Notes: generated by a model not told the origin, from the letters alone. A DNA stretch of 64,000 nucleotides from Pseudoscleropodium purum (GCA_963969395.1 OZ017799.1:6884501-6948500), one strand, 5' to 3'. Shown: positions 37,392 to 51,300, counted from the first letter of the stretch. Numbers and translations: made by a program.

Positions 37392-39525
37392 CTATGAGTG
37401 AGTTCTTGCGCCGGTTTTCTGCGATAGAACGCGACCTTCGGGAAGGTGACTCGGCACACGACCGACTCTGTTGGGTGGCCAGACTACATGCGTAACCCTT
37501 CCTTTCATCAGCCCCAAGGAAATCTGCATCACCCACACGGACGTTTCTATGTCAATAACCAGGGATTACGAAATAGTACAGAGATATGTGAAGGTCCATA
37601 TGGGACCGTGTTCTGCCTTCCAATCTCACGAGAAACACCGAAGGGGGAGTAATTTGGTAAATTCGAGGTTCCGTGGAATGCACTCACTGGTCCAAATGAT
37701 TTCGAATCTAGACTTATTTCCCCGTTGTCACCTTCAACCCAGCAATGTCCTTTCGGTACCTGAAGCGGCATTGGAGAAATGAATTAGCTGAAGAATGAGG
37801 TCGAAGCAACAAGCTTAAAATTTGAAACAACATGATGTGCAACTAGGGATGAGGTATCATGATATGTTCATTCTACTAAAACCTACATTTTGCTACCATC
37901 CTTGGAAGCTACCAAAATGGTTTACTTTAACTCGTATAGATGTAGATATGGATGGTCAATCCGGCGCTTACGGGTTAAAGTGTCTCACTACATTTATGAC
38001 ACCTTAAGATGCATTTGAGGTAACAAGTGTCCTATTAACCTCAAAGATGTAGTCTGAAACCTTGCTAAGAAAAAAGCAACTAAGAGACAAGTAAACACAA
38101 TGCCCGTTCTTGTTATGTCGACAAGTGTACATTTGACCAGAGAAAACCCGAAGGAAAAAACACATGATTTCGGAACCGATCAAGCTGTAAGATTAGAAGG
38201 ATCTAAGTAATTACACACCTGGAGGATCTCGTAAGTTCCTGGTACCGTCACCCAGTCCCCTTGCAAAGCAATTAACCTCTTCACCAGCCACACTTTGGGC
38301 TCCAATGGGGACCTGCAAACCAGCAGACAGCTAAGGATGATGTCAAAGAAGCAAAAAAACAAAATGCATTAAGGATTGCCGTCACAAAGCTATTAATCAA
38401 CGCTTTTCTCAAACATTCAAGTCCCAACATTTCTGACAAACTATGGAGCAGAACTGCACCTGAAGACAACAACATCCCCACGAGAGAAGCTGTAGGTTCT
38501 AAGTGAAAGCTTCTCCAAGTAGAGAAGGTCCGCATTGAGAAAACCCAAGGGATTGTCCTCGCCTGGGTTAAGAGTGGGTTGCATCGATCGCCCATGCATA
38601 GTCGCCACGCTGCCAACCCTGATTCAACAGAACACCGAATACCTGGTTAGAGGGTCCCAATAACACTCCGCGAATCTCCTGCCTCTATTTATGACGAACT
38701 GTTTTGAAATAGGCAGCGAAAGTAGGGTCATCCAAATTATGTATATAGTTCCTAGTATAATTAGACTGGTCAAGTCCTCCTTGTTAGCAAATGAAGAAGA
38801 GTTCCAATGCATCAAAGAATGCCTCATCTGGATACCATATGTAAAATCTCAAGAGCTTTATTAGTAGATGACCTCAAACTGACAATAGAACAAATATGGT
38901 CCGGTGGTAAGAAGTTTTCTAATCAATAGGTACCCTACAGCGGCTGGCATACTTGTGTCAGTGGCAAATATCGGTGTCCCTAGGTTACCTCTAGGTCAAC
39001 TTTACAATCCCTAGACAAAAGCTCCGCTGCCACTAGGACCGCTCAGCAAATCCTGCCTATAGAAAATTCGAACTCACAGAACGCGATCCCAGAGCTCGTC
39101 CAGAAGGGATACCACGACTAATCACAACAAGAAGAAGTAAGAAGGACGTATTCCAATTGCGCCAAGAAAATGCGTTTCTCGGAAATCACATACAAAAGTC
39201 GCAGTGCATATTGGTAAATGACCTAAAACCAACCCTTGACCAGATGTTTCGGTGGTTTACATCCCCTACTAAACATATACCCACTCCTTTCCTCTTAATC
39301 AATAAGGACCCACAACTATTTCAGCTCAGCAAACCTGCTTGTCGAGAATTTTGAACCCATGCCCAAGCTTCATTACGAGTAATGTCCACAAAAGCCAAGT
39401 AAACTCCAGAAAGAAAAAGGTAAAGGAAATGAAAGGCACCTGTCGGAAAGAGTAATGCCGACGACCGCTCCAGCGCAGATGCGTTTGGTGATTAACCAGA
39501 GGGACGAGAGCAGTGAGTCGGCCAT
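37392..39525 (-). CDS. Mitochondrial inner membrane protease subunit 2-like
   Basis: Five minus-strand exons: 39525-39440, 38618-38460, 38312-38219, 37759-37688 and 37523-37392, giving 180 residues. It is a type I signal peptidase of the IMP2 kind, which removes sorting signals from proteins delivered to the intermembrane space. The nucleophile lies in MHGRSMQPTLNP (Ser40) and the general base in WLVKRLIALQGDWV (Lys93). The third box VPKGHCWVEGDN and the segment SLDSKSFGP fit the family, as does GRVTHVVWPP near the end. An N-terminal hydrophobic stretch (about residues 17-26) could anchor it. Exon phases agree throughout. The tail after WPPNRVG is about 20 residues longer and more basic than I expect. 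The strand opposite carries no gene. Confidence 0.93.
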
Positions 39526-40425
39526 TGCTCGAGGGAACGGCCAAGGGAGGGTTTAGGGTTTTAGGTTGACATGAGAGCAGTGGTGAAAGAGAAGGAGGAC
39601 GCACTGCACTGAAGCCTCTCTTTTCCTTTGCAACATGAATCGACGAGTGCAACAAACACGAAACCGATGCAGAACGCAAGCTCAGGGAAGCGAAAACTCT
39701 CGTAAAGGGAAGCTCTGTCGCTTTTGTAGTGGAAAGCTTCTATCAACGAAAATGAAGTTTCGTTCGTTCGACGAGAATTGATGGGGTTCAGTTTATCCTG
39801 GAAGGACGCATTGGACGAAAAGTTTTGGATGAATATTGTTTTGTTTTTTGTTTTTTCGTAATGTAAGGCAGAGGCACATTAAACCCTAAGCGTCCAGGAT
39901 TTGAGAAAAATCATCATAAAGTATTATTTGGAAGAATACTTTGGAAGTCAAAGATAAATAAAAGTTCTAGACTTTGAGTTTTAGATTCTATTTGTATGGT
40001 TAGTTTACCAATGCTATCATCAATATTTTTTTTATAAATTTTGAAAGGGAAATTTCAAAATTTCTTCAAAAATTCATTTACAAGCATAATACTATTATTT
40101 TTTAAATAATTTTTTTTAGAATTTTTTGGAAGTCCGTGAAAAAAATAAGGATACAGGTGTATATACCAAGTAATTAATGGTGTGTGTGTGTGTTATTATT
40201 TTCTAACTATTTTTTATTTTGTACTCTCTTATTATATAATTTTTTAATATGGTTCCCAATTGTCATACATTAATTGTAATTCCCAATTACCACAAATTTA
40301 TCATATGCTATTTTATTTCATTTTTTTTGGAATGATTTTCCACTCCAATAGCGAAGATTTTGTAGGAAATGAGTTTTTAAGAGTGAACATTGAATGGTTA
40401 GCACAATCAATCAATTGATACCTTA

Positions 40426-40920
40426 AGTTAAGCTATCTGATTATTTGTTTGTTTGATACGTTGAGGTCTCCAGGACCATTAGTTTGCTAGCCCCTTTTAT
40501 AGTATTGTTGGAAAGTCCCTGACAAAGAAGGGTGCATGGGCTTTGTTTCATGGTGTTTTAACCTATACTATGAAAGTTATTGAATTTCAAAGTTTTTATC
40601 AATTAAAAAAATTAGAAAATTGCTCTTACTTTTACTTTGACCATAGCAACAACATGGGGCATACTAGTCCATACCTTAAAATAGGCTATTTGTTTTGTTT
40701 GTTTGGTACATTAAGATATCTCAAACCGTGTGTCCTCCAATCACGTTCTTGGCACCATTGGAAAGCTCTTTGCAAGGAAGGGTGCAAGGGCTTTGATTCA
40801 TGGCATTTAGATCCACAATGTGAAAATTATTGAATTTTGAAGTTGTTATGAATTTTTTTTTAAATTTAAATTATTTTTTTTTCCTTTTGACCATGGTCAT
40901 ACTGTAGGACATACTATTGG
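40426..40920 (+). repeat. Diverged tandem duplication, about 249-bp unit
   Basis: Unit 1 (40426-40674) and unit 2 (40675-40920) share, in order, a TTTGTTTGTTTG phrase, a GGAAAG...CAAAGAAGGGTGCA phrase (AAGGAAGGGTGCA in unit 2), a GGGCTTTG..TTCATGG phrase, and GACCAT before CATACTA. Divergence is considerable, so the duplication is old. Confidence 0.65.
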
Positions 40921-42787
40921 GTATGAAATTCACATTCTAAAGTACCCAACAACTCTCATTAGTCCACTTTATTCTCCCATTCCAAAATTTTTGAAAAAAA
41001 AAAAATATGATTGGTTATTTTCTCTTATATACAATAATTGATACACAATTTTTCTGTAATTCCAAATAAGCATATTAAATTTGGGATTTTAAGAAAAACT
41101 CAATTTTTAATTAATTATTTCATTTAATATTCATGTTATTATACAATAATCCATTCAAAATCATTAATGATGAATTTTTAAATTCAATTATATGGATATG
41201 TCGGAAACATCCATGTGCACATCTTTCATATTAAAAAAAGACCATTAAATACCAAAAATATGATATATAAATAATTCAATGTGAAGTCTTGTATGACCAA
41301 ATTTTGCACAATAAACATTTGTATAATTTAACTAGATTATACTATTTGATCCTCCCAATGTTACAATTAATTTGTCAAAATTTAATAAAAATATAGAGAT
41401 ATTTATTTTACAAAATTTAGTAATATGACACCTCAAATTGAGCTCTTCATAGATTTTATTATTTAATGGCTTATTTTATTGATATGAAAGATGCACATAT
41501 GGATGTTCCCTATATTATTATGCAATCAAATAAAAAAAATTATCACTAGTGTTTTTCAATCAATTATCAATTTATCATGTAAAAATACGAATAATAAATT
41601 AAAAAATTCATCAAATATAAAGTTTTTCTTCTTTAAAATCCAAATTTGGTATACTTGATTGGAATTATATAAAAATTGATTGTTAATTATACAAGATAAA
41701 AAAAGTCAATTGTATTTTATTGTTTGAATGGCATATTAGTGAAAATGAATGAGACTTGCCAAGTACTTTATCTTGAAAATTGGCAATGTTTTTTCCAAAA
41801 GAATGAATTAGAATGTTGAACAGACAAAATTCTCTCTAAAATAAATGAATTTTATTAAATTGATAAAATTCCATGACTTGGGCACTTGACCTAATATGTA
41901 ATTAATGCATGCCTTGTTTTTTTGAACTTTGCATCGATAAATGTCAAAATGTTTAGTTTCAAGAATCACATCATTTTAACGATATTAGCAAATAACTACC
42001 ACTATGATGAATTTTGTTTAAATGGCAGTATTCCATATGCCATTTTCACATCTTTGCATTTAGGACAAGTATACATTGCTAACATCTAGGTCACTTTTAG
42101 ATTTCAAAAATCTATGACAAGTATAGATATTGGACTGAACAGTTTGAAAAATCTAGGAATGGTATAGATTTCAGATATCTATCAGGCATGTAGATTTCAA
42201 AAATCTAGTACTGGTACAAATTCTAGTACAAAAAAAATAGTTTAGACTGTGCGATCTGAACTGCTAAAAGTGCCAAATTAACAAAATGCTACCATTTTAA
42301 TGAAATTCGCTATCACGATTGAGAAATTGGCTCGATACAATATAATATGACCCAAAGCAAATGATTCAAAACCTAAATTCAAACTATCATCATTCCAAGT
42401 TTGCGTGTATGTTTTTCTTCAGGTTTTTTAAAAATTTAGTAGGTGTATGTTCCTACTTTGATTTCTTTTTTTACCCCCAAAATTCTCAAGGTATCACATT
42501 TTGAGGTTGAGAAAAAATAAAATTTAATTACCTGATATGCATGAATCTTTTTTTGCAAGTACTATAAATATTCCAATCTATTTTTGAAATAAATTATTTC
42601 CTATTTTTCTATTCAAATTCCATACATAGAGGCCATGAAAAATCTTGTTTTCTTTGTACAAAGGTTCACATGTTGAGGAAGAGCCTCAAAGACACTGGAA
42701 CTTGGTAGCAATTGGGAGTGGGGTATACTATAGAAATATTCTAAAATTTGCATAATAGATTTTGGGATAGGATAAATTGACAACAAT

Positions 42788-42790
<3 letters not shown>

Positions 42791-42841
<51 letters not shown>
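42791..42841. repeat. (AT)n microsatellite
   Basis: About 25 uninterrupted AT dinucleotides. Confidence 0.98.
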
Positions 42842-42845
<4 letters not shown>

Positions 42846-44389
42846 CCTTTAACCTCACATTTTTTATATGAGCATAATTTTAGATTTGATATGTAAGCAA
42901 ATGAGTAAAAGACTTCACACACCTTTCATTTTCTACGCTTTCATGATCAAACATTATAATATTTCATTTCATATATGACGTTGTTGTAGCTTCTTTTCCT
43001 ATGTGATTCATAATACATTGAATTTAATATCCTATAGTTGGGATGTAGAAAAAGTTGCTAGAACTTATTAAAGCTTTGAGTTTTTGTTAGTTTCAAAACA
43101 TGTTCAAAATTACAAGTTCCATAAATTCTTCTTAACAAGTCTACTAGTTTCTTCTATAAATCAATGAATGTTGATCTAAAACATCATCCATCGGCCATTT
43201 TTGGGCTACATCGTCTTTGTACAAAGTTGGTACAAAGATCTTTATTAGTTTTAGTTTAGTTTATATTGTCTAGATCTATGTGAAATTTTTATATACAAAG
43301 GGTGGGTAATTTTTTATCAATCCTAGAAAAAATATGCAAATTAGTAATAAAAATACTTATAATTCAATTTAATTGTTTACATTAATAGAAATTTTGATGT
43401 AGTTTATGGCAATTTATGGAATAATGATTATACATTCCTATGAAATATTGTAGACTACAATAATTTCAAAGATTGTGGTAGTCATCATTTGAATGAAGCT
43501 CTAGGTACCACAAAAGTACCATCTTTTACTGCATTATACAAGAAAGTCAATATTGTGACTTAATAATTGATCAAATTTTTGCCATCAAAAATACACTTAA
43601 TAACATTCGAATAGTTTGGTCTACCACAAGGAGGACTTTGCCACATTTTAATATAAATGTATAGTTTTGGTGTCATTTGGCTTTATCCTTCAATGCACAA
43701 CCCTATAAAAACATTGCAACTAGAAAGTGTCCAATTGATGATTAAAATTTAATATTTTAGAGTAGAGATGCTACTAAAATACACATTTCTAGATAAAGTT
43801 CAAAATTCATGTATGAGATTGAAAAACATAAATCATAACGAATTAAATGCAAGGCCTACTATGGCTTGACTTTAAAAAAAAAGTTGCTTCAAAATTTGTT
43901 TAGAATTGTACTCCCACCTTGTAGAATCTATTTAACAATTTACTCTAAGATATTTTATAGACATCTGACTTTAAGATACCTTTTGTTAATAAGTGTTATG
44001 ACATGACGCTCAATCTAGATTGTTGAATTATGATTTTTTGAATTTTGGCTACTATGCCAATCCTTTTTGAAGAAAGAGGATTTTAGAAAATGCACTTAGA
44101 AGGCCAAGATTTTGAGAATCTTTTTTAACTTGATATCTTTTCATTATTTCTTCCTATCACCTTCATTTCTTCTACCTTATTTTTGTGCAATAAGTCTATT
44201 AGGATGTTAAAATTTATCCTTGACTTTCCATAGAAAACAACACACATTCAAAGTCAAAATTTGAAAACCGAATCCAACATCTAGTTTGATACTTACTAAA
44301 GTATGTGCACCTAAACAAGACACTCTTCTTACTACTCCACCTATCTATAGTTCAAAATTTCAAGCTTGACATTTTGGACAACTAAGATC

Positions 44390-45560
44390 ACCCTTTTGGA
44401 GTAGGCACCAAGTGTCCAAATTGCACAATCTCAAAATAAACCTCTACTTTTCACCAAATGAAAGTAGTCATTTTTGGTAAATTTTTTTCTATTTTTGTTT
44501 AACACCTAAAGGATTAAACAATGCTTTTTAGCAACATAGCAATTTTAGATAACTCACTATAAATAGGATTTCAATCTTTTTTTAATTTCAAATTTTTGTA
44601 CAACATGTGTCCAAAGAATAGTTTTAGAGCACAATAATTTTCATAACTTTTGACTATGTGGTTAAAAAATTATCATATAATATGTAATTTTCATTAACCT
44701 TTGAGCAACCCCAATTTTTTTTTAAGAAATAAACATTTGAAATTGATTTTCTAGATTTATATATATGTAGAAAGCTTTGAATCATTTTGTATTGATCAAT
44801 GAGATGAAAGTTATGAGGAGTTTTAGTTTATGGGCAATCCTAGATTTTCTACTCAAAACTAAACTTTGAAGCCCTTTATTTAATTCAATTTTCAATATTT
44901 TTTGAAGAAAATAAAATCAGAGGATGTATATTGTTGATTACAACTTTCTCATTACTAGCATTGGCATTTTTTGGTTCCATAATTAAATTCTTAACAATTT
45001 AGTATTTTGAATCATTCTTTACTTCTTTCTATTTATTATTTTTTCCCTATATATTATATAGTTTGAAATGATCTAAATTTTTTCAAGCACGTAGCCAACT
45101 TACCTTGAAAAATAAATTCAAAGAAGCACCAACATTTTGAACATTTTTTCATACAAATGTGACCTTGTAAAGTGCAACTGCTTGTTTTTTTGCGAAGCCT
45201 CCTAAAGGATTTTTATTAATTCAAATGCTAATATCTTGCAATCTACATGGTGAAATTTTTTAAATTTTATTCACATCTTTTCAAACAAATGCACTACAAG
45301 ATTGTACAAGTTTATGTGTCCAAAAATGTTTTTTCCAAAAATTTAGGGATTGTAATAGAAATGGCAGTTTTGGAGCAATTTTGGAGAAAATAATGTCAAA
45401 AACCTTTTAGGGCTAAAGATGTGGATGATGTTGCCAAATTTGAATGAAAAAGTGCATGAGTATAATTGAAAAGTATTTTTGGATCTAAAAGATGGATGAA
45501 TGTAGAAACATAATGCTTCACCAAATTTTAAGTGATTGCCATATCTACACTTTTTCAATA
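44390..45560 (+). repeat. Dispersed repeat split by a TTAA-ended element
   Basis: The left part (44390-44498) and right part (45417-45560) correspond to a continuous copy at 19510-19745. The break is at TTAA, where the 918-bp element is inserted. Confidence 0.75.
44499..45416. mobile_element. TTAA-ended element with a paralogous empty site
   Basis: The left end is TTAACACCTAAAGG (44499-44512). The right end is CCTTTTAGGGCTAA (to 45416), where CTAA is a decayed TTAA. The uninserted counterpart at 19606-19609 carries a single TTAA. The interior aligns along its length with 61509-62445. There is no coding frame. TTAA targets with CCC-type termini recall piggyBac, but a TA-duplicating element with TTAA-like ends cannot be excluded because TTAA is palindromic. 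Confidence 0.82.
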
Positions 45561-45572
45561 AGTAAAAAAAAT

Positions 45573-46315
45573 TTATTGTGAATAGGTGGGATAATTAGGA
45601 AAGGGTCTTTTCAAGAATATAGTCATGCCTTAAGGTAGTTTGCTTTAGAAGCAATCATGATCTAAAAGTGATCATGACATAGTGGTATATTTTGTTTTAG
45701 TAAATGTACCAATGCACATTTCAAGAGGTGGTTGTTTTTAGTGACTATTACATTTCAACTTTCAAAAATTAGTAATTAACTCTATGAAGGTTCAAAATTT
45801 ATGAAATGACTTGGGTTTCTTACAAACCTCCGACAATGAATCCAATCAAGAACAAAAAATATACTTATGAACAAGAATGTTTTCACAAATAGCTCAACCA
45901 CCTAACCATAGTGAGAGATTAATCCATCAAAGGTCATGACACAATCATTATAAATTCTTTCATCTATCAATGCATTCACCATGTCCTTATAAAAACATTG
46001 CAACTAGAGAATGGTTAATGAATGAGTGATTGCCATCATGTCCCCCTTATCATGAAATAAAAAATAAGCCTTGTTATAAATAGGTGGCATAATTAGGATA
46101 GTGTCTCTTTTAAATGCACATACCTTAAGATAGTTTGCTCTAAAAGCAATTGTGCTTTAAGAGCAATCATAACACAAAGGTACATCTTGCTTTCGTCAAT
46201 GTACCAATAATGTACATTTCAAAAGGTGGTCACTTTTGGTGACTACTACATTTTAACTTCAAAAATTCGTAACTAATTCCATGAAGATTAAAAAATTATT
46301 AAACGATTTGGGTTA
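45573..46315 (+). repeat. Direct repeat pair, about 245 bp each
   Basis: Copies at 45573-45818 and 46072-46315 begin with AATAGGTGG.ATAATTAGGA (AATAGGTGGGATAATTAGGA in the first) and continue through CCTTAAGGTAGTTTGCT-type and AATGTACCAAT-type phrases. They are separated by about 250 bases of related AT-rich sequence. Confidence 0.7.
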
Positions 46316-48300
46316 AATGCCAATTCCATTTTTCTTCCTATACAAATTTACTGAAAATTATGTCAAGGAATGTAGCTTCCCCCAAAAGACAATCAACTGT
46401 AAAAATCGGGTCGCTTGTAGAGATTACTAGTCTACCTTATTGCAAAGTGAGACTAGGTCATTGCCATCACAAATTAGTTATTGGAATGTAAAATCTTCAT
46501 TTCCGGAACAATACTCAGAATCTACTTTTTAGCCTAGACACCAGAAATAGCCCTTCGGCAGAGTCGTAGATTCGCATTCCCAACAGAAACCGCTTGAATT
46601 CCCATTGGCTGTGACTGATTCACAGTTAAGTGGGACCACGGTGGTATGTACCTGACCTATGACCGCGGCAGGATCCCACGGTATTGTCGGCGGACCCAGC
46701 GTTGCATTGTCGCCAATGCCAACTGTGGAGGAAACGCAACTCATTGTTTGCTGCAGCAGGAGTTGCTTTGTGTTGATGAAATTCATTGCGGAGCGTCGTC
46801 AGTGAACAATTGAATGTGACAGCGAGATTAGTGATTTGTTGAGTGTCTTGTTCTGTTGGACGGCTATAGCGGATCGTAAGTACAGCTGAACCTTGCATGG
46901 AAGGAGGAGAATACTAATGTTGTCTCCGATTTGAAAATGATTGAGGTCGGTGCATTCGCGGCGGAGAAATGCTGGGGAGGATTCAAGGTATGACGCTCCG
47001 TTAGCTTAAGCGTAGTTTCCAATTCTGCGCGTAATTGTGTGGGGCGTGAGATTTTTTTAAGGGCTTGGAGGTGCATCGGAGTTGGTAGAGAATCATAAAC
47101 GCCGTAATCTTGGTTAATGGAGAAAGCGCGCTTTGAATGATTTTCACATTGGCGATGGTGGAAAACCGGTTTCGATCTGGTTAAGGCATAGTGAGGAGAT
47201 AGTTGAATCGCTTCGTTTTCTTTTTCGGAGAGGAGTGTGTTTGTTTTTGTTGCGTGATTTTGCGAGACTCTTCGTTGTGACTTTTGTCTGTTTGTGTTCG
47301 AAATTTTAGTGGTTTTATCGTATTCAGGGCCTAGCTATTTGACTCACTACCCTGCGTGAGTAATGTTGATCGAAATCGGGAGAAATTTCTTCATTTGTTC
47401 AGTTTCAGAATTCTTTTCGGGTTAGAAATGCATGTTCTAGGAGAATATTTTCTCGAAATATTTCGTTACGTGTGAGGTTTAATCTAGAGAATGGACTATC
47501 TGGAAATTTATTTATCTTTCGATGGGAGCAGGTTGGATGGACATCGAGAGGATATTCTTATTGTAGCGCTGCTGAGGCATCTCCGGCTTTTGATGATTTC
47601 ATGGACAGCGCTTTAGAATCTATGGACGGTGAGCTACTTTCGTTTCCCTTCTAGGAAGCAATATTAAATCTTGGTGTTCAGTCGATACTTGAAGGGTCTC
47701 TGAAGACTGAAACTACCGTAGTTACTGCACTGAAGTTCTGGAGCACTAGCCTTAGGTCTGTTCACTAAATTTAGTCATAAGTAAGACATTAGTTTTTTGA
47801 TTGATCATGACCTGCCACTGTTAAGTAAAAGGTTGAGGTATGTTGCATCAAATTATATGATCGTACAGTTGCGAGATCAGTTGCGAGATTCGCTAAGACG
47901 GTGATCAAACGTGATTCACGACAACCTTCTTTGAGCATTGATCTGCGAACAGCAAAGACTTTAGGTGATTGAAGAAGAATACATGAATTTTAACTGAATC
48001 TGTGAGATCGTCCTTGTGCAGGTTCTGATTTGATATTTGAAAGACAGACCGCAACAAAGGCTGTCATGTATGCGGTATTTCAAGTGGTCATTGAGTACTA
48101 AATTCGAATATTTCCAAGTAGGGATGAGTGCCGGATGAAGTGCTTGTAGGATGAGCGCAGATGAAGTTGATTTCTCGGATTTCATTTCTTCAGGCGTCAC
48201 CGTACACTGGAGAAACCTTAAACCCTAACCTCGGGTAGTTCACAGGCTACTTTCGAAAGAGAGGTCGTACGCGCGTTTCTTGGTGCCATGCAATCCGAAG
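46316..48300. other. Upstream region of the CSC1 gene
   Basis: Composition becomes balanced from about 46.5 kb, which is typical of promoter and 5' leader sequence in this window. Several short open frames exist on both strands (for example 46529-47076 minus, 47472-47654 plus) but none resembles a known protein. Non-coding 5' exons are possible. Confidence 0.4.
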
Positions 48301-51300
48301 ATGGCAGGAACAGAAAGAGATCTCTTGACTGCACTTTGGATTAATGTGGTGACTATAGTAGCGTTCTTGATAGTATATGTTATTTTGAAGAACTTGCCCG
48401 TGAATTTTCGGGTTTACTACCCACGACGATGCTTGAAAGGTCAGGGTGAGCACGTAGATGACTTGATAGATTCAGGAGTTAAGAAGCAGCATGGTGTTGG
48501 TTGGAGGAGCCACTTTCATTTTATGGATTCGCTGTTGTCGATTTGGCACATGACAGAAACAGAATTTATAGAGCGATACGGTCTTGATTCTGCTGTACTC
48601 CTGCGCACTTTCCTGCTTGGGTATGACTCCTACATTATTTCTGCAATTGTAAATCAGCTTGGAACTCCTTAGTGATGACGAGTACAGAGTAATTCCGAAG
48701 CGGGCGCTTCATTACTCTTTGCAGAATACCTTCATTGTTCTGCAACCCATGACGCTCGCTTCAGCATTATTTTGGTAATTCGAATTTGATTGATTTCTTT
48801 TTTGCTAGACTTAATCATGGGGTGAACTCGTGCAGGTTGAAGGTGTTTGTTCCGCTTATGGTGTGGGGATTTGTGGTGCTCGTTCCAGTGAACAAGACAG
48901 ATAATGAGCTTGCATCGTTTCAAGCAGATCATCAAAATGTGACATATTCAAGAATTGATACTCTGTCTATTGCAAACGTGCATGATCTGTCAAAAAGGTG
49001 TTTTACAGATTTACGTTCTATTTTTATTTTGTTCTCGAACCCGATTCAGAATTTCTTGTTACTGATATAACTTTGTACTGAAGAGAATTCTTGCTTTGTA
49101 GGCTGTGGGCACATTTGCTGGCGTCGTATCTATACACTATCTGGACGTGCGTTTTGCTCTATGCAGAATATTACAGAATATACAAGCTCCGCTTAGCTTT
49201 TATAGCAAATCAGAAACAGCGACCAGATGTTTTCACTGTATGACCTTTCTGCTTTCTCCATCGTCGTTCATTGTGGTAAAATTTGTAGCTTTGTGAAGAT
49301 CTATCAGTGATTGCAGATGCACACTGGAGTTTGTGCGTCCAATAACAAGGAAGTCTGCCTTGAAAACTTGAACCTACAGTGACCTACAATGCTGCTTCAT
49401 GAGAGTTTTATCATAGCCAAGAACCTCTTTGTCTATTGGCAGGTTTTGGTCAGGCAGGTGCCAAAAAGTAAAAGCATATCGGTGGGACGGCAAATCCAGG
49501 ATTTTTTCCAAGAAAACCACTCTGAGTATTATTGTACTCATCAGGTATTCCCCTACAAATGTTAGTGTCCGTGATATGAAAGCCGTAGAGTAGGATTAAC
49601 TTCATTCTGCATGTTTTTGGCTGGATCATTTTATGAGATCCACTATGTGAATTCAATTTTGCCTTTTAATTACGCAAGTTGCACATTAGGATTATCTTCA
49701 TATCTCTGGTTTTCGTCTGGAGAACGAACTTATCATGCTTATTCAGCCGTCTCGAACATAAGGAATGTCATGCAGGATTCATAAAATTGTTTTCCCACTC
49801 TTTCAGGTTATATTTCTTGTTCTCTAATCTTTGAGAGTCTTACTGTCTATCCATTTTCAATTCTTCGTATTTTACCACTAAGCTTCTCGTGACCATTTCT
49901 GGATTTCATAAACTATGTTGCAGGTTGTGTACGAGGCGAAGAAATTGTCAAAGCTTGTAAAGATGTTAAAGAAATGTGAACTTCAATTAGAGCTTATCAA
50001 CAAACACTTCGCTGCCGCTCGAGCTGTCGATCCCGAGGCTCCTAGACCTAAAATTAAGGTACAGTTTATTTGGGTATTTATCTTGGTGCACCAATTGCTC
50101 GTGCATCCCCATCTAAGTGTAAATCTATTATGAAATGATATGAAACTGTATTCTGGCCTGATAACTCTTCAGATATGTACAAAAAAATTACTACTTATCG
50201 TTGGCATCCCATATTTCAGAAGCACTGGTACCATATTTGCTTTGCGAAGTCAGATGCTATTGACTTCTATGCAAAGGAGATCCGTCGACTTCGAAAAGAG
50301 GTATATGTTTTTGGTTCTCAATGTCTATTCTCAAAAACTATTCTCTATATTTATTGACGCACTTTGAATTGATTATGTTCCTACGAATGCCTTTGGTGTA
50401 CTCCAGTTGTATGTAGAGCAAGGCGAGAGGATCCAACGCCTGATTGTGATATTGTAACTCAGTTGTGTGGAGCATTATGGACGCTTAGCATCTTTATTTG
50501 CTTATAATTTGTTCTCGGAGAGAGAAGGATAATTAGAGTAACCCTCTACCAATGGTTGAGCTATCCCGTGACGTAAAGTGATGTCTCTATGCTGTCAATG
50601 GAATAAAGCATCAGCCAAATAAATCATCAGTTTTAACTGTTATGCTGACTTTCCATTTCCTTTTGTGGCAGGTTAAAGAAGAGCGTAGTGATGTACTGTT
50701 TTACGAAAAGCATGTTGTGAAAGCGGGTTTTGTTTCTTTCTATACATGCTGGGGTGCTGCTGTCTGCGCTCAAACCCAACAAAGCAGAGATCACACAAAA
50801 TGGAGGACTGAGTGGGCTCCAGAGCCTCGCGATGTGCATTGGAGAAGTTTGTCTCTTAGTCTCGTGCAATTAAACGCTTACAGGCTCATGGTGAACATAA
50901 TTGTTGTGGCATTGATACTCTTCTTCTTCATTCCGGTCGCATTTGTGCAATCATTGGCAAATCTTGACACTCTTGTCAAGTATTTCCCTTTTCTCAAGCC
51001 CTTGATCCGCCGGTAAGTTACCCTTAATAATTTATTCATTTAAAATTGAATTGATGTCTTAGTGCCTGTGATCTCAACACTGGCTAGAACCATAAATGAA
51101 GGGATTAGTAGAAACCATTTATGGAGAGTCTAGATGAAAGCAGTACTTACTCGATCTTTCCTAGCAATTCTTCTCAGAACTCCTAAGCACGTAGGGTCAA
51201 GGAATGCCACTTCCTGGTGTCAGTGAACCTGATCCGTGAATTCTTGTTGGTTCTCTTACTTGCTCTTCTTTGAAATAATGACTGCTTGATTATTATTCAT

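Larger units (their letters stand above)
39526..44498. other. Large AT-rich intergenic region
   Basis: No gene is visible. About the first 300 bases are GC-richer and probably hold the 5' region of the IMP2 gene. Beyond about 39.85 kb the sequence is strongly AT-rich with simple repeats: a tandem duplication at 40426-40920, a TG run near 40183, a cluster of short palindromes at 42090-42215 and a (TA) tract at 42791-42841. Confidence 0.6.

Noticed and set aside
700..39525. A functional mitochondrial gene cluster (LYR protein, 75 kDa subunit, IMP2)
   Set aside because: Genes are kilobases apart on both strands with unrelated genes between them. Many plant nuclear genes encode mitochondrial proteins, so chance is adequate.
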